Shown here: one piece after another, positions 41,694 to 50,563 of the stretch
Numbering within the stretch: position 1 is the stretch's first letter
Layout: every line of letters begins with the position of its first letter
DNA from: JAEZHK01 sp964575255
GTDB lineage: Bacteria; Bacillota; Clostridia; Christensenellales; Aristaeellaceae
Assembly (NCBI GenBank): GCA_964575255.1
Contig: CAZNPZ010000006.1
Location: 27,527-91,526, forward strand
DNA length: 64,000 nt
Direction: 5' to 3'
The notes under the pieces: generated by a model
Database searches by the model: none
What the model was told of the DNA's origin: nothing
The model's input: the letters and a program-made list of their open reading frames with translations, nothing else
Program-made: the position numbers and the translations under genes

Positions 41694-44321
41694 TTAGAAA
41701 CCGGTAATCTTGAAGATCAGCAGTTCGTCGCATGACTGGTCGTTTCTGCGCTGAGCCCCAGCTACATAGACGCCGTTATCCGCCGGGATCATCGAGGAAA
41801 GCCAGGGGTAGCTGGTACCCAGCAGCGCATCCGCGTCAACCGAGCCGATGAACGCGCCGTCCTTTGAAAACAGCTTGTAGGCGCGGCTGTTGCCGTCCTG
41901 CACCAGAATGCCGTTCTTGGTTTCCACAATGCCGGTGACCGAACCGAACGCATCATCGTCCGTCCACTCCGTAGCGCCAAAGGTGAACAACTCATTTCCT
42001 TCCAGGTCAAAGACCGCGATACGCTGCGCGTCGCCGTTTTTACTGTCATTGCCCGCGACGTAGATGCGTTTGTCCGAGATGGCCACGCAACTGACCATGC
42101 TGAAACGGCCTTTTCGCGCCGCAGGATCGGACAGGCCGGTGAGCACCCAGGGTTCCTCGGTCAGCATGCCCTTCGCGGCGGTCACCTTTTTCACGTCGGC
42201 GTTGGCCCAGAAGCTGAGGCCCCACTTTCCGCCGGGGTGCATCACGACGTCGCCGGAGACCGAATTGTCCTTGAGTACCTTCCCGTCCTTCAGCGCGAGG
42301 GTATTGAACACACCCTGCGACACGTACAGCGTGCCGTCCTTCACACTGCTCAGATACTCAAAGGTATCCGAAAGCTTCATGACGCCGCCTTCAAACATCT
42401 TGTCAACAGTGAGCTTGTCGCTCTTGAGGGCGTATGCGTACAGTTTTTTGCCCGCGAGCACGTACATCTTTTTATTCGCGATCGCGATCTGGTTTCCAAA
42501 GATGCTGTCCAGCACAATGGAGCCGGGCGGATCGATCCAACTCGCTTTCAGCTTATACTTGCCAACTTCGACCGACGCGGGTGTCGGCTCATACGGCACG
42601 CCGTCTTCCGGCATCGGCGGATCGACATTGGGCGGATCAAGCTTGGGCAGCGTGAATTGGATGGAATCCATCACCTGCTGTACCGAATCCCCGGCGTTTT
42701 CCGGCTGCTCGATGGTGACGCTCAGCGTAATCCTGGATTCGGGAACCCGCGCGGCGTATTCAATGTAATTCCAACCCCAGTTCTGATACGCGGTTCCGAG
42801 GAACATAACGCCGCCGATGGTCGTTTCGGAAAGTGCGCCGCCGGCCTTCTCCGCGGATTCGGTCAGCCGTTTGATCCGGTCGCGGTAGCCGTCTACACTT
42901 TCGCTGCTTGCATAGATGGCGATTGATGAGAGGGACGCGCCTTCCGAGTTCTTCAGATCGTATTTGACGGAGCAGTAGCCCTCGTCTGTAGAAAGGCTGT
43001 ACTCGTTGGAGACCCAGCCCGCGGGGAAGCTGGCGGCAAACAACGGCGAAGTGAACGCTTGGACGTCCGCATCGGCGGCTGTCGCGGGATCGGAAGTCGG
43101 CTCCAATGCTTCGGTTGGTACCGGCTCTTCGGCGGGTTCAGGTTCCGGAAGCGGCGTCGCATCGGCGTTGATGGAACCGTATTCCGATGTAACTTCGGGC
43201 GCGTCCCCCTTGACAAACACCACGAAAACGTCGCTGCCGTTGTATTTCATCCGGAGTTCTCCGGTCGCAGCGTCCCATTCAGGATCGGAGAGCACGTATC
43301 CGCCGCTGACGGACAGCGCGCCGTCCTGCTCGGACCAGGTAAGGTTCTCGGTATATTCCTTCGTGATGGTCGCGGAGGCGGTGCCGCCCTCTTGGAACGA
43401 AAGTGTGCAGCCGTCCGGGAATAGCAGCTTCACGTCGTACCAGTATCCGCCAGTCTCGTACATCGCGGCAGACCAGTCACCGACAAATACGGATGCGGCT
43501 GGCATGGGCGTCGGCAGGGCGGTCGCTTCGTATGTGGTTTTTGCTTCACGCTTGAAATAAACAGCGACACCAGACTTGATAGCTGAAAGCATTTCATTTT
43601 CGTAGGTGAAGTCAACCACCTCACCTTCGATTGTTATAGAAACTCCACCGTCGATTTCTTTCCATGTTCCTATTAATTCGATACCCATTGAGGTCGCAGT
43701 CAGTGTTCCATCGCGATTGAGCATCATTGTGGGCATATCTGTATCATTGGGGTTACTCTCATTTATGGTTACTTGATCTGAGTTAATAGATTCTATATCC
43801 CATGAACCATCTGGGTTGATTGTTATTGCCTTATCGGGAACGCTTTGATTATCCCATTCAGTAACTAGTCCGTCTCCCTGGTCGATGCCCGTGGCAACCC
43901 AATAGCCTACAAACTTATTCGCCTTGAGCGCGCCGAGAAGTCCACCGGACTTCGGCTTCACGACTTTCGCGAGGTAGATGAGGATGCCTTCGGATTCGTT
44001 GACGAGCTGTCCGTCAACCGTTTTGAACGAAACCTGCTGCCCATCAATTTCGGCATTTATACCCGTCTCGTCCGCTGTCCATGAGCCGGGAATCTGCTGC
44101 CCGAATGATGTCACCGTCAGCGTGCCATCTTCATTGAAGATGATCTTCATGATATTGGAAACGTTCGACCCCTCATACTCGGTCAGTTTGACGCCGTCGC
44201 CAACGTCGATCGCGCAGGCCGCCCATTCGCCGACATAGTCCGCCTCCGCCGCGCTGGCGGGGAGTGCAATCATCGTCATGACCAGGCAGAGGATGATGAA
44301 ACCCGTGCTGATTCTCCGCAT
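41694..44321 (-). CDS. Large secreted protein with N-terminal repeats and a propeller-like C terminus
   Basis: An 875-residue secreted protein (signal peptide ending PASAAEA, no lipobox). Three diverged repeats of about 100 residues, each starting around FVGxW (YVGEWAACA, FVGYWVATG, FVGDWSAAM), resemble lipocalin-like beta barrels. A Glu/Pro/Thr linker near residue 390 follows, then a domain of about 130 residues (FPAGWVSNEYSLS to DSIQFTLP) and a C-terminal region of strands resembling a beta propeller. The ATG at 44321 is preferred, with GGGAGGG seven bases before it. The second repeat is visibly AT-richer than the rest. Substrate and partners unknown. Confidence 0.85.
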   Translation of the reverse strand: MRRISTGFIILCLVMTMIALPASAAEADYVGEWAACAIDVGDGVKLTEYEGSNVSNIMKIIFNEDGTLTVTSFGQQIPGSWTADETGINAEIDGQQVSFKTVDGQLVNESEGILIYLAKVVKPKSGGLLGALKANKFVGYWVATGIDQGDGLVTEWDNQSVPDKAITINPDGSWDIESINSDQVTINESNPNDTDMPTMMLNRDGTLTATSMGIELIGTWKEIDGGVSITIEGEVVDFTYENEMLSAIKSGVAVYFKREAKTTYEATALPTPMPAASVFVGDWSAAMYETGGYWYDVKLLFPDGCTLSFQEGGTASATITKEYTENLTWSEQDGALSVSGGYVLSDPEWDAATGELRMKYNGSDVFVVFVKGDAPEVTSEYGSINADATPLPEPEPAEEPVPTEALEPTSDPATAADADVQAFTSPLFAASFPAGWVSNEYSLSTDEGYCSVKYDLKNSEGASLSSIAIYASSESVDGYRDRIKRLTESAEKAGGALSETTIGGVMFLGTAYQNWGWNYIEYAARVPESRITLSVTIEQPENAGDSVQQVMDSIQFTLPKLDPPNVDPPMPEDGVPYEPTPASVEVGKYKLKASWIDPPGSIVLDSIFGNQIAIANKKMYVLAGKKLYAYALKSDKLTVDKMFEGGVMKLSDTFEYLSSVKDGTLYVSQGVFNTLALKDGKVLKDNSVSGDVVMHPGGKWGLSFWANADVKKVTAAKGMLTEEPWVLTGLSDPAARKGRFSMVSCVAISDKRIYVAGNDSKNGDAQRIAVFDLEGNELFTFGATEWTDDDAFGSVTGIVETKNGILVQDGNSRAYKLFSKDGAFIGSVDADALLGTSYPWLSSMIPADNGVYVAGAQRRNDQSCDELLIFKITGF

Positions 44322-44570
44322 GCGCATTCCCTCCCGACGATTATTCTACACGGCGGGTGTCCGCCGGGTATGACGTATGATGATCTTTGTTATCGAAGTG
44401 CGATGATGGTCGGTCGCGCTGCCTTCGTGACGGGTTCATTTTAAATCTGGAATTCACAAATGCGGCTTTCTCATGTAATTGGATTATAATGGGAAGCCGC
44501 GCGTTCTGTCAACCGGATGCGCCATGTTTGCCAAAACAAAAATGCGGCGAACGGTTGTAGCCGTCGCCGC

Positions 44571-44798
44571 GAAGATTATGCGTATATTTTTACTCCGGAC
44601 ATATTCGGCGTCTTGACATTCTAGCGCGAACAGGTCCGCGGTGTGCGTGTTGATCCAGCGCCAGCGGAGCACGCCGCGCACTGAGAACGGACTCATGTCG
44701 TAGCTCTTCAGTGTCAGGTTTCCTCGGATGTTCATCCGGACGACCATGCCCATCTTGTGCCGGTCTTCCAGGATGGTTTCGTGGGGTCGGAAGGCCTT
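44571..44798 (-). pseudogene. Protein-like remnant without a start codon context
   Basis: About 76 codons on the minus strand read like a compact protein fragment, with MNIRGNLTLKSYDMSPFSV followed by VLRWRWINTHTADLFALEC. There is a stop just upstream, no ribosome site at the candidate ATGs (44753, 44747), and no clear promoter. I do not recognise the family. It is best read as the remains of a gene, or chance. The remaining gap 44322-44884 holds nothing else seen. Confidence 0.3.
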
Positions 44799-44884
44799 TC
44801 ACACTGGTCACGCCCGGAAAACCTGATAAAAGAAATTCATAGAATCTGCATACAGGTCAACCTGGAATTTCCTTCCGTCGATTG

Positions 44885-44913
44885 TTGACAGCTGCCTGTC
44901 GGTTTGATATATT
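44885..44913 (+). promoter_or_regulatory. Promoter of the TIM-barrel isomerase gene
   Basis: TTGACA (44885-44890), a 17-base spacer and TATATT (44908-44913), about 45 bases before the ATG. Confidence 0.75.
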
Positions 44914-44957
44914 GTGGGCGGCGGACGCCGAATGGGCGGTTTGCGGAGGTTATTTGC

Positions 44958-45782
44958 ATGAGCGTTATCGCGGTCAATACCAACAGCTATCACGGGTTTC
45001 CGGTGGAGGACGCGCTCAGGAGCATCGCGAAGGCGGGCTTCCGATTTGTCGAACTAACCGCGGTGCGCGGCTGGACCGAGCATATCCTGCCGGATCAGGG
45101 CGAAGAACAGATCGTGCGTGTGGAACGCCTGCTCAAAGAACTGGGGCTTTCCTGTGTCGCGCTCAGCGGCCACTGCAACCTCACAGAACCCAAACGGCTT
45201 GAAGGCTTTCGCGCCAACATGCAACTGGCAAATCGCCTCGGCGCGAAGTGGATCATTTCGTCAACCGGCGAGGCGCACTTCGGCGTGGACGAACATCTGA
45301 CCGACGCGCGCCTCATTGAAAGCGTACGGTCGCTGCTTCCCGACCTTGAGCGGCTGGATCTCCGGCTGGGGTTGGAAGTGCACGGCGACTACGGAACCGG
45401 TGAATCACTGCTCCCCATCGTGGAAGCGGTCGGCTCGGATCGGGTCGGAATCAACTATGATACGGCAAACGTCGTCTATTACGGCGGGAAGCTGCCCGGC
45501 GAGGACGCGCCGCGCTGCCTGCCCCGGATCAACTTCATCCACCTGAAGGACAAGATTGGCGGCAAGGGCATCTGGAACTTCCCCGCCATCGGTTCGGGCG
45601 CGCTGGATCTTCTGGGTTTCATCCGGGACGCTCAGACGGGCGGCTATACCGGCCCATTTTCCATCGAGATTGAATATACCGAGGATTTCGCGATGAACCC
45701 CAAGAATCCGGGCGATCTCGCGGTCGCCGACCGGGCGGTGAAGGATTCGTACCATTATCTTAACACGCTGGGAATGGTTTGA
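44958..45782 (+). CDS. Sugar phosphate isomerase/epimerase (AP-endonuclease 2 fold)
   Basis: A 274-residue TIM barrel of the xylose-isomerase-like family. Metal-site residues appear as LGLEVHGDYGTG (Glu), INYDTANVVYY (Asp), FIHLKDKIGG (His) and the Glu in SIEIEYTED. The opening strand is VIAVNTNSYHG. The family includes myo-inositol catabolic enzymes and ketose epimerases, and the substrate is unknown. GCGGAGG precedes the ATG. It is a single-gene unit with its own promoter and terminator. Confidence 0.88.
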   Translation: MSVIAVNTNSYHGFPVEDALRSIAKAGFRFVELTAVRGWTEHILPDQGEEQIVRVERLLKELGLSCVALSGHCNLTEPKRLEGFRANMQLANRLGAKWIISSTGEAHFGVDEHLTDARLIESVRSLLPDLERLDLRLGLEVHGDYGTGESLLPIVEAVGSDRVGINYDTANVVYYGGKLPGEDAPRCLPRINFIHLKDKIGGKGIWNFPAIGSGALDLLGFIRDAQTGGYTGPFSIEIEYTEDFAMNPKNPGDLAVADRAVKDSYHYLNTLGMV

Positions 45783-45793
45783 AGATTATGATC

Positions 45794-45825
45794 TCGCGGG
45801 CCGCACGAAGCGCCCGCGATTTTTC
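45794..45825 (+). terminator. Terminator of the TIM-barrel gene
   Basis: A perfect 8-bp stem (45794-45801 with 45812-45819) followed by TTTTTCTTG. Confidence 0.85.
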
Positions 45826-45837
45826 TTGTATATTGTC

Positions 45838-46275
45838 TTACTGAATCTCAATCCCGTCGCCCGCGCGGACGACGCCGCCGCGTACGACAGTCGCGAAGAT
45901 GCCATCGGTGGGCATCACGCATTCGCCTGTTGCCGACTTGATCGCGCATCCGCCGTTGTGGCATTCTTTACCGATCTGCGTGACTTCAAGTATCACCTCG
46001 CCAATCAGAAGCATCGTTCCCACTGGAAGGTGGTTCAAATCGATTCCGACGGTGTTGATGTTCTCGCCGAACGCGCCGTGCGCGAGGGCGACGAGCCCTT
46101 TCGCGCGCATCCTGTTGATGCTCTCCTCGGCCAAGAGGCTCACCTGCCGGTGCCACGCGCCCGCGTGGGCGTCGCCGTCGATTCCGTAGCCTTCGATCAG
46201 TCGGATGGAATCGACCTCCCGTTTGGGAATGCCTTTTTCCGTGCTTATGTTGACCGAAATCACAGTCGCTTTCAG
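45838..46275 (-). CDS. MOSC-domain protein
   Basis: A 145-residue MOSC domain (KATVISVNISTEKGIP, GDAHAG, conserved Cys in IGKECHNGGCAIK). Such domains carry sulfur for the molybdenum cofactor in larger proteins; short stand-alone versions are found in Mo-cofactor operons. The reading frame has no ATG at the proper place. The best fit is CTG at 46275, which overlaps the moaC stop as CTGA, with GTG at 46263 as the alternative. Terminal gene of the cofactor cluster. Confidence 0.85.
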   Translation of the reverse strand: MKATVISVNISTEKGIPKREVDSIRLIEGYGIDGDAHAGAWHRQVSLLAEESINRMRAKGLVALAHGAFGENINTVGIDLNHLPVGTMLLIGEVILEVTQIGKECHNGGCAIKSATGECVMPTDGIFATVVRGGVVRAGDGIEIQ

Positions 46276-46763
46276 GTTTCTGTCCGTAGATACTCGCCGC
46301 TCTTTCCGCCGGATTTTCTGATCAGCCTGACGCCGGTGATCGTCATGCCTTTTTCCACGGCTTTCGCCATGTCGTAGATGGTCAGCGCCGCGACCGAGAC
46401 CGCTGTCAGCGCCTCCATCTCGACGCCGGTCTCCCCCTTGACGCGCACCGTCGCCCGAATTTGGATGCCTGTTGGGTTTTCGCTCGGCTCGAAGCGAATA
46501 TCCGCGCCGGTCAGCATCAGCGGGTGGCACATCGGGATCAGTTCGTGCGTGCGCTTGGCCGCCATGATTCCGGCCACCTGCGCGACCGAGAGTACGTCAC
46601 CCTTCTTAACGCCGCCTGTCAGGATGCGCTGCAGCGTCTCCGGCTGCATCTGGATGAAGCCTTCCGCCTCCGCTTCGCGGACGGAAGGCGTCTTTTCGGT
46701 CACATCCACCATCTTCGCGCGCCCCTGCGCGCCGATGTGGGTCAATTCTTCGCTCACATTCAT
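46272..46763 (-). CDS. moaC: Cyclic pyranopterin monophosphate synthase
   Basis: A 163-residue MoaC, acting with MoaA to turn GTP into cyclic pyranopterin. Family motifs are FIQMQPETLQRI, LIPMCHPL and GVEMEALTAVSVAALTIYD. The ATG overlaps the moaA stop as ATGA. A GTG at 46757 is also possible, since GGGGG lies six bases before it. Confidence 0.97.
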   Translation of the reverse strand: MNVSEELTHIGAQGRAKMVDVTEKTPSVREAEAEGFIQMQPETLQRILTGGVKKGDVLSVAQVAGIMAAKRTHELIPMCHPLMLTGADIRFEPSENPTGIQIRATVRVKGETGVEMEALTAVSVAALTIYDMAKAVEKGMTITGVRLIRKSGGKSGEYLRTET

Positions 46764-47698
46764 CCCCCGATCGCGTTCATCGGCCGAGCGGAACGGCTCG
46801 CGCCTTCGGCCAGCGCGTGGGCGCGAGGCTTTGACTGGATCCCGCGCGCGATCTCCGCGCGCAACGCCTCGCCGGTCAACCCTTTTAGCGGGATTTCTTC
46901 CGAACTGTGCAGGCAGGGCTTCAGCATGCCGTCCGCGGTTACGCGGACGCGGTCGCAGGATTGGCAGAAGCAGCCACTGATCGCACGGATCAGCCCCACC
47001 GCGCCAGGATAGCCCGGCAACGCGTACCGTTCTGAAACGCCGCTTTGCCCGATGAATCGAAGCGCCGGGCAGCACTTCAGCACAGTCTCTGCTGGAAGGA
47101 ATCGTTCCTTCGGCCAGGTTGCGCTGGGGCCGATGGGCATCAGTTCGATGAAGCGCACGTCAACGGGGAGGCGTCGGGTCAGTTGGACAAAATCCTCGAT
47201 TTCATCGTCGTTGACGCCGCCGATCAGAACCGCGTTGATCCTGACCGATTCAAAACCGGCTTGAAGCGCCGCGTTCAGGCCTTCGAGCGCATCTGAAAGC
47301 CTCCCGCAGCCGGTAATCTCGCGGTATCGATCGGGTTTCAGACTGTCGATGGAGATGTTGACGCGCTGTACCCCCGCGTCCTTCAAAGCGCTCGAGAGAA
47401 CCGAGAGGCGCGCGCCGTTGGTGGTCAGGCAGAGCGTCTCGATCCCGTCGATTTCCGAGATGCCCCGGCAGATGTCCAGGATGTCGCCGCGCGTCAGCGG
47501 CTCCCCGCCGGTCAGACGAACCTTTGTGACGCCCAGCGCGGCGGCCTGCCGCACGATTTCGATTAATTCCGCGGCGGAGAGGTTTTTGCGGACGGAACAA
47601 GATTCTACAGCTGGCTTACAGTATGCGCAGCGGTAGTCGCACGCGTCGGTCACCGAAAGCCGCAGATACTGGATGGAGCGCCCGAACCGATCCTGCAT
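46760..47698 (-). CDS. moaA: GTP 3',8-cyclase MoaA
   Basis: A 312-residue radical SAM enzyme. The N-terminal cluster motif is C-x3-C-x2-C in DACDYRCAYCKP. The second cluster is in SGCFCQSCDRVRV with a further Cys in LKPCLH. The protein ends in Gly-Gly, as needed for activity. GGAGG precedes the ATG. It is followed by the overlapping moaC. Confidence 0.97.
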   Translation of the reverse strand: MQDRFGRSIQYLRLSVTDACDYRCAYCKPAVESCSVRKNLSAAELIEIVRQAAALGVTKVRLTGGEPLTRGDILDICRGISEIDGIETLCLTTNGARLSVLSSALKDAGVQRVNISIDSLKPDRYREITGCGRLSDALEGLNAALQAGFESVRINAVLIGGVNDDEIEDFVQLTRRLPVDVRFIELMPIGPSATWPKERFLPAETVLKCCPALRFIGQSGVSERYALPGYPGAVGLIRAISGCFCQSCDRVRVTADGMLKPCLHSSEEIPLKGLTGEALRAEIARGIQSKPRAHALAEGASRSARPMNAIGG

Positions 47699-47721
47699 GA
47701 TTTCCTCCGGGCTTAATTCGT

Positions 47722-48198
47722 TCAGCGCGGGTGATCACCGCCGCGCAGCATGTCGATCCCGTGGGGCAGAGCGCCGATCACCGCTTCCAGGTTTTCCTTT
47801 GCCGCGCGCGGGCTTCCGGGCAGGTTGACGATCAGACATTTCCCGCATATGCCCGCCGCCGCGCGGGACAGCATCGCGCGGGACGTAACTTTGAGGCTTT
47901 GAAGTCGCATTGCCTCCGGGATGCCCGGCGCCATCCGCTCGCATACCGCTGCCGTCGCTTCCGGCGTCACGTCACGCGGTGAAAACCCGGTCCCGCCGGT
48001 GGTGAAGATCAAATCCGCCACCGCCGCGCCTTCAGCCAGCACACGCTCGATCTCACTTCGCTCGTCCGGGACGAGCAGCATTTTCAGAACCTGAAAGCCA
48101 CCGGACTCCAACGTCTCCCGGACAGCCGGACCGGATTCGTCCGCCCGCTCGCCGCGATAGCAGCGGTCACTGACCGTGACGACAATTGCCGTATACAT
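47722..48198 (-). CDS. mog: Molybdopterin adenylyltransferase (MogA/MoaB type)
   Basis: A 158-residue MogA/MoaB-fold protein that adenylates molybdopterin. Motifs are VTVSDRCYRGERADESG, TTGGTGFSPRD and NLPGSPRA. ACGGAGG precedes the ATG. It lies between the molybdopterin-binding protein and moaA on the same strand. Confidence 0.94.
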   Translation of the reverse strand: MYTAIVVTVSDRCYRGERADESGPAVRETLESGGFQVLKMLLVPDERSEIERVLAEGAAVADLIFTTGGTGFSPRDVTPEATAAVCERMAPGIPEAMRLQSLKVTSRAMLSRAAAGICGKCLIVNLPGSPRAAKENLEAVIGALPHGIDMLRGGDHPR

Positions 48199-48211
48199 TG
48201 GATGTCCTCCG

Positions 48212-49237
48212 TCAGTCCAGCTTGCCGAAGCCGCAGTTCGGGTATCGGCAGGGTTTGCAGTTCAGGCACAGCCCGCCCGTCCCAAGCCGGGCGATATCCC
48301 GCTTTTCCACATGGACGCCCGCCGCGATCCGGGGCAGCAGGATGTCAAACACCGTGGCGTCCGCGTACATCACACAGGCGGGCAGGCCCATCGCGGGCGT
48401 CCCATCGTCATAGTATCCCAGAAGGAACATCGCGCCCGGCAGTACCGGCGCGCCGTAGGTGACGATGTTCGCACCGCTCATGCGGATGGCGGCGGGGGTC
48501 ATGTCGTCCGGGTCGACACTCATGCCGCCGGTACACAGTACCAGTTCAGCACCCTGCGCGCGCACCGAATCAATGGCCTTAACGATGTTCTCTTTCTGAT
48601 CGTCCGACCGTTCGAAATACCGTGCCTCTATGCCGTAGGTTTTGAGTTTCTCGACCACGACCGGCGTGAACGTATCCTGAATCCGGCCGTAGTATACCTC
48701 GTTTCCGGTGGTGACGATGCCGGCCCTGAGCTTCTGGTATGGGAGAAGCGACAGGATCGGCGTTTCACCCGCGACGCGCTCGGCTTCGAGGATTTTCTCC
48801 GCCTCGATCACCAACGGGATCACGCGGGTGCCGCACAGCTTGTCGCCCGCGCGCACGGGTTCGAGGTCGTGCCGCGTCGCGGCCATGACGCCGTCTATGG
48901 AATTGACGAGAAACAGCCGTTCCGCGTCCACGCGGAGCAGTCCGTCAAACTCGGCAAACAACTCGATCTTGCCCTCGCTGGGTTCGGACGCGCGCATGCC
49001 GATGTTGGCCAATCGTTTCACCAGCCGCGCAGCCGCGTCGTTCTCGTGCAGCATGCCCTCCTCAAGCGTCCACACGTAAAGGTGATCCTTGCCCATCGAA
49101 AGGAGCATCGGGAGGTCTTCCTCGGTCACCACATGGCCCTTTTTGAACTGTGGGCCTTTGAACTCCCCGCGCACGATGCGCGTCAGGTCGTGGCATAGTA
49201 CATGTCCGACCGCGTTCCGGGTTTCAATCAGCTTCAT
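48212..49237 (-). CDS. Molybdopterin-binding MoeA-like protein with C-terminal cysteines
   Basis: A 341-residue MoCF-fold protein (VTTGNEVYYGRIQDTF; LCTGGMSVDPDDMTPAAI; PVLPGAMFLLG), likely to insert or handle molybdenum. It is shorter than full MoeA and ends in a cysteine cluster, GLCLNCKPCRYPNCGFG, that could bind a metal or FeS cluster. The ATG has no ribosome site, and the promoter places the transcription start on the ATG itself. First gene of the cofactor cluster. Confidence 0.9.
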   Translation of the reverse strand: MKLIETRNAVGHVLCHDLTRIVRGEFKGPQFKKGHVVTEEDLPMLLSMGKDHLYVWTLEEGMLHENDAAARLVKRLANIGMRASEPSEGKIELFAEFDGLLRVDAERLFLVNSIDGVMAATRHDLEPVRAGDKLCGTRVIPLVIEAEKILEAERVAGETPILSLLPYQKLRAGIVTTGNEVYYGRIQDTFTPVVVEKLKTYGIEARYFERSDDQKENIVKAIDSVRAQGAELVLCTGGMSVDPDDMTPAAIRMSGANIVTYGAPVLPGAMFLLGYYDDGTPAMGLPACVMYADATVFDILLPRIAAGVHVEKRDIARLGTGGLCLNCKPCRYPNCGFGKLD

Positions 49238-49243
49238 GCCAGT

Positions 49244-49272
49244 ATCATACCATTATTCGCCGAAAAGAACAA
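49244..49272 (-). promoter_or_regulatory. Promoter giving a leaderless transcript
   Basis: TTGTTC (49267-49272), a 17-base spacer and TATGAT (49244-49249). Exactly six bases separate the -10 from the A of ATG (49237), so that A is the expected +1. Confidence 0.6.
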
Positions 49273-49298
49273 CGGGTTTTCTGCGATCGCGCTCCCGA

Positions 49299-50123
49299 TT
49301 ACGTGAGAAGATACGGCCTGATCTCGCAGGTATACCGGGCTTCACCCCTGGGCGCGACCCATTGCAGATTTTCGCGGGTGTTCGCGGCGTTTGGAAGACC
49401 CATCCACGGCTCCACGCAGGTGGTTCCGGGGAATTTCGTACAGGCGATCAGCGCCTGAAACGCTCCGTCCGAACGGATACGCGCACTGTAGCCGTCGGCG
49501 GGTGACTGGATCACCGCCGTGTCCCCGGTGCGTTCGCAGAGCACATAATCTCCAGTGTGGTTCAAGTCGATGTCGGCGGGTGGAATCGCGGTCTTCCCCG
49601 CCTCATCCCAACGCTCGCATCGAGCCATGTTGGGGATCAGACAGGCGCGCGCCTTGTCGGTCGTCACAAAGTACGGATGCCAGCCGAACGCATGGGGCAT
49701 CGGCTGGTCTTCATGGTTTTCGAGACATACCGTCAGCCTCAGCGCGCCATCCTCCAGCGCATAGGCGAGCCTTAAGGTGAAGTCAAACGGGTAGCAGTCG
49801 CGTTTCCATTCCCGGCAACTCGTGCGCAGAAGCGTCACGCGATTGGGCGTGGCCTCTTCCACACCGAACGCGGAATCCCGAACCAACCCATGAAAGGGCA
49901 TGCGATACCGGATGCCATTCAGTTCATAAAGGTCATGCGCCGTCCGGCTGGGAAATGGAAAGAGTACCGGGTTGCCGCCCGCCAGCACCGCGCCTTCCGG
50001 TAGGCGGTTTTCGTCCAGATGCAGGATTTCAATATCGTGGAAGATCAGGCGCCCCAGCATGCCGCCGTAATCCGGGTACGCATAGGCAGTCAGCGCACCA
50101 TCCCGAATCTCAACTCTATTCAT
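49299..50123 (-). CDS. Aldose 1-epimerase family protein
   Basis: A 274-residue galactose mutarotase-like beta sandwich. Signature positions are MPFHGLVRDSAFG, MPHAFGWHPYF (catalytic His) and TCVEPWMGLPNA (catalytic Glu). It would interconvert anomers of a sugar or sugar phosphate. AAAGGAA precedes the ATG. It lies apart from the sugar locus. Confidence 0.92.
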   Translation of the reverse strand: MNRVEIRDGALTAYAYPDYGGMLGRLIFHDIEILHLDENRLPEGAVLAGGNPVLFPFPSRTAHDLYELNGIRYRMPFHGLVRDSAFGVEEATPNRVTLLRTSCREWKRDCYPFDFTLRLAYALEDGALRLTVCLENHEDQPMPHAFGWHPYFVTTDKARACLIPNMARCERWDEAGKTAIPPADIDLNHTGDYVLCERTGDTAVIQSPADGYSARIRSDGAFQALIACTKFPGTTCVEPWMGLPNAANTRENLQWVAPRGEARYTCEIRPYLLT

Positions 50124-50371
50124 AACGTTCCTTTCCCGAACATTGTGTAAGGAGCCACGAAGGCTTCTTTGCATCCGTCATTTGCACATTTTGTCGATAT
50201 TCCACCTGATTATACCACCACGGTAGCACCTGCGATTACATAAAAAATGAAAATGCCGCTGTTAAAATTCCTGCCGCGTGGACGATCATGTTTGTATTCG
50301 CGAATCAATGTCAATATTTTTGTTAATGAGAAAACAGACCAATATACCATGGAAATTAATTCGTGAAACGC

Positions 50372-50400
50372 TGGAAATTGCGACTTTTATGTATTATAAT
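50372..50400 (+). promoter_or_regulatory. Promoter in the AT-rich gap
   Basis: TGGAAA (50372-50377), a 17-base spacer and TATAAT (50395-50400). It drives toward the small open frame at 50459 and the truncated frame at 50776. Confidence 0.5.
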
Positions 50401-50423
50401 GCTGATCTATATAGACTGTATGT

Positions 50424-50453
50424 AGCTCCTCCGAGAAATCGACCGAGGAGGCT
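50424..50453 (+). promoter_or_regulatory. Hairpin burying the ribosome site of a small frame
   Basis: AGCTCCTC (50424-50431) can pair with GAGGAGGCT (50445-50453) with one bulged base. The right arm is the GAGGAGG ribosome site for the GTG at 50459, so the site would be hidden when the hairpin forms. Confidence 0.45.
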
Positions 50454-50458
50454 GATCA

Positions 50459-50563
50459 GTGAAGATGCGTTATTTGCAGGACAACATGTCAGAAGGCTCT
50501 TGGGCAGTTCGCCGATGGCGCTCGCCTACGCCGAAAAACTGGTCGTGGAATCCCAGGGATTGA
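50459..50563 (+). CDS. Possible small Trp-rich peptide
   Basis: A 34-codon frame opening with GTG (ATG at 50465 in frame) seven bases after GAGGAGG. The peptide is Trp- and Arg-rich (EGSWAVRRWRSPTPKNWSW). It ends in TGA, after which the same frame stays open to 50713. A competing frame over the same bases reads more like ordinary protein (SPMALAYAEKLVVESQGLR) but has no start. It may be a leader peptide, a decayed gene or chance. Confidence 0.25.
   Translation: MKMRYLQDNMSEGSWAVRRWRSPTPKNWSWNPRD

Noticed and set aside
46763..47075. A longer moaC with an N-terminal extension to 47075
   Set aside because: The extra residues are a shadow of moaA. The ATGA overlap gives the usual MoaC length.
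50561..50563. TGA as a selenocysteine codon joining the small frame to the open frame up to 50713
   Set aside because: No selenocysteine insertion hairpin was recognisable just after it, and the joined product matches no known family.
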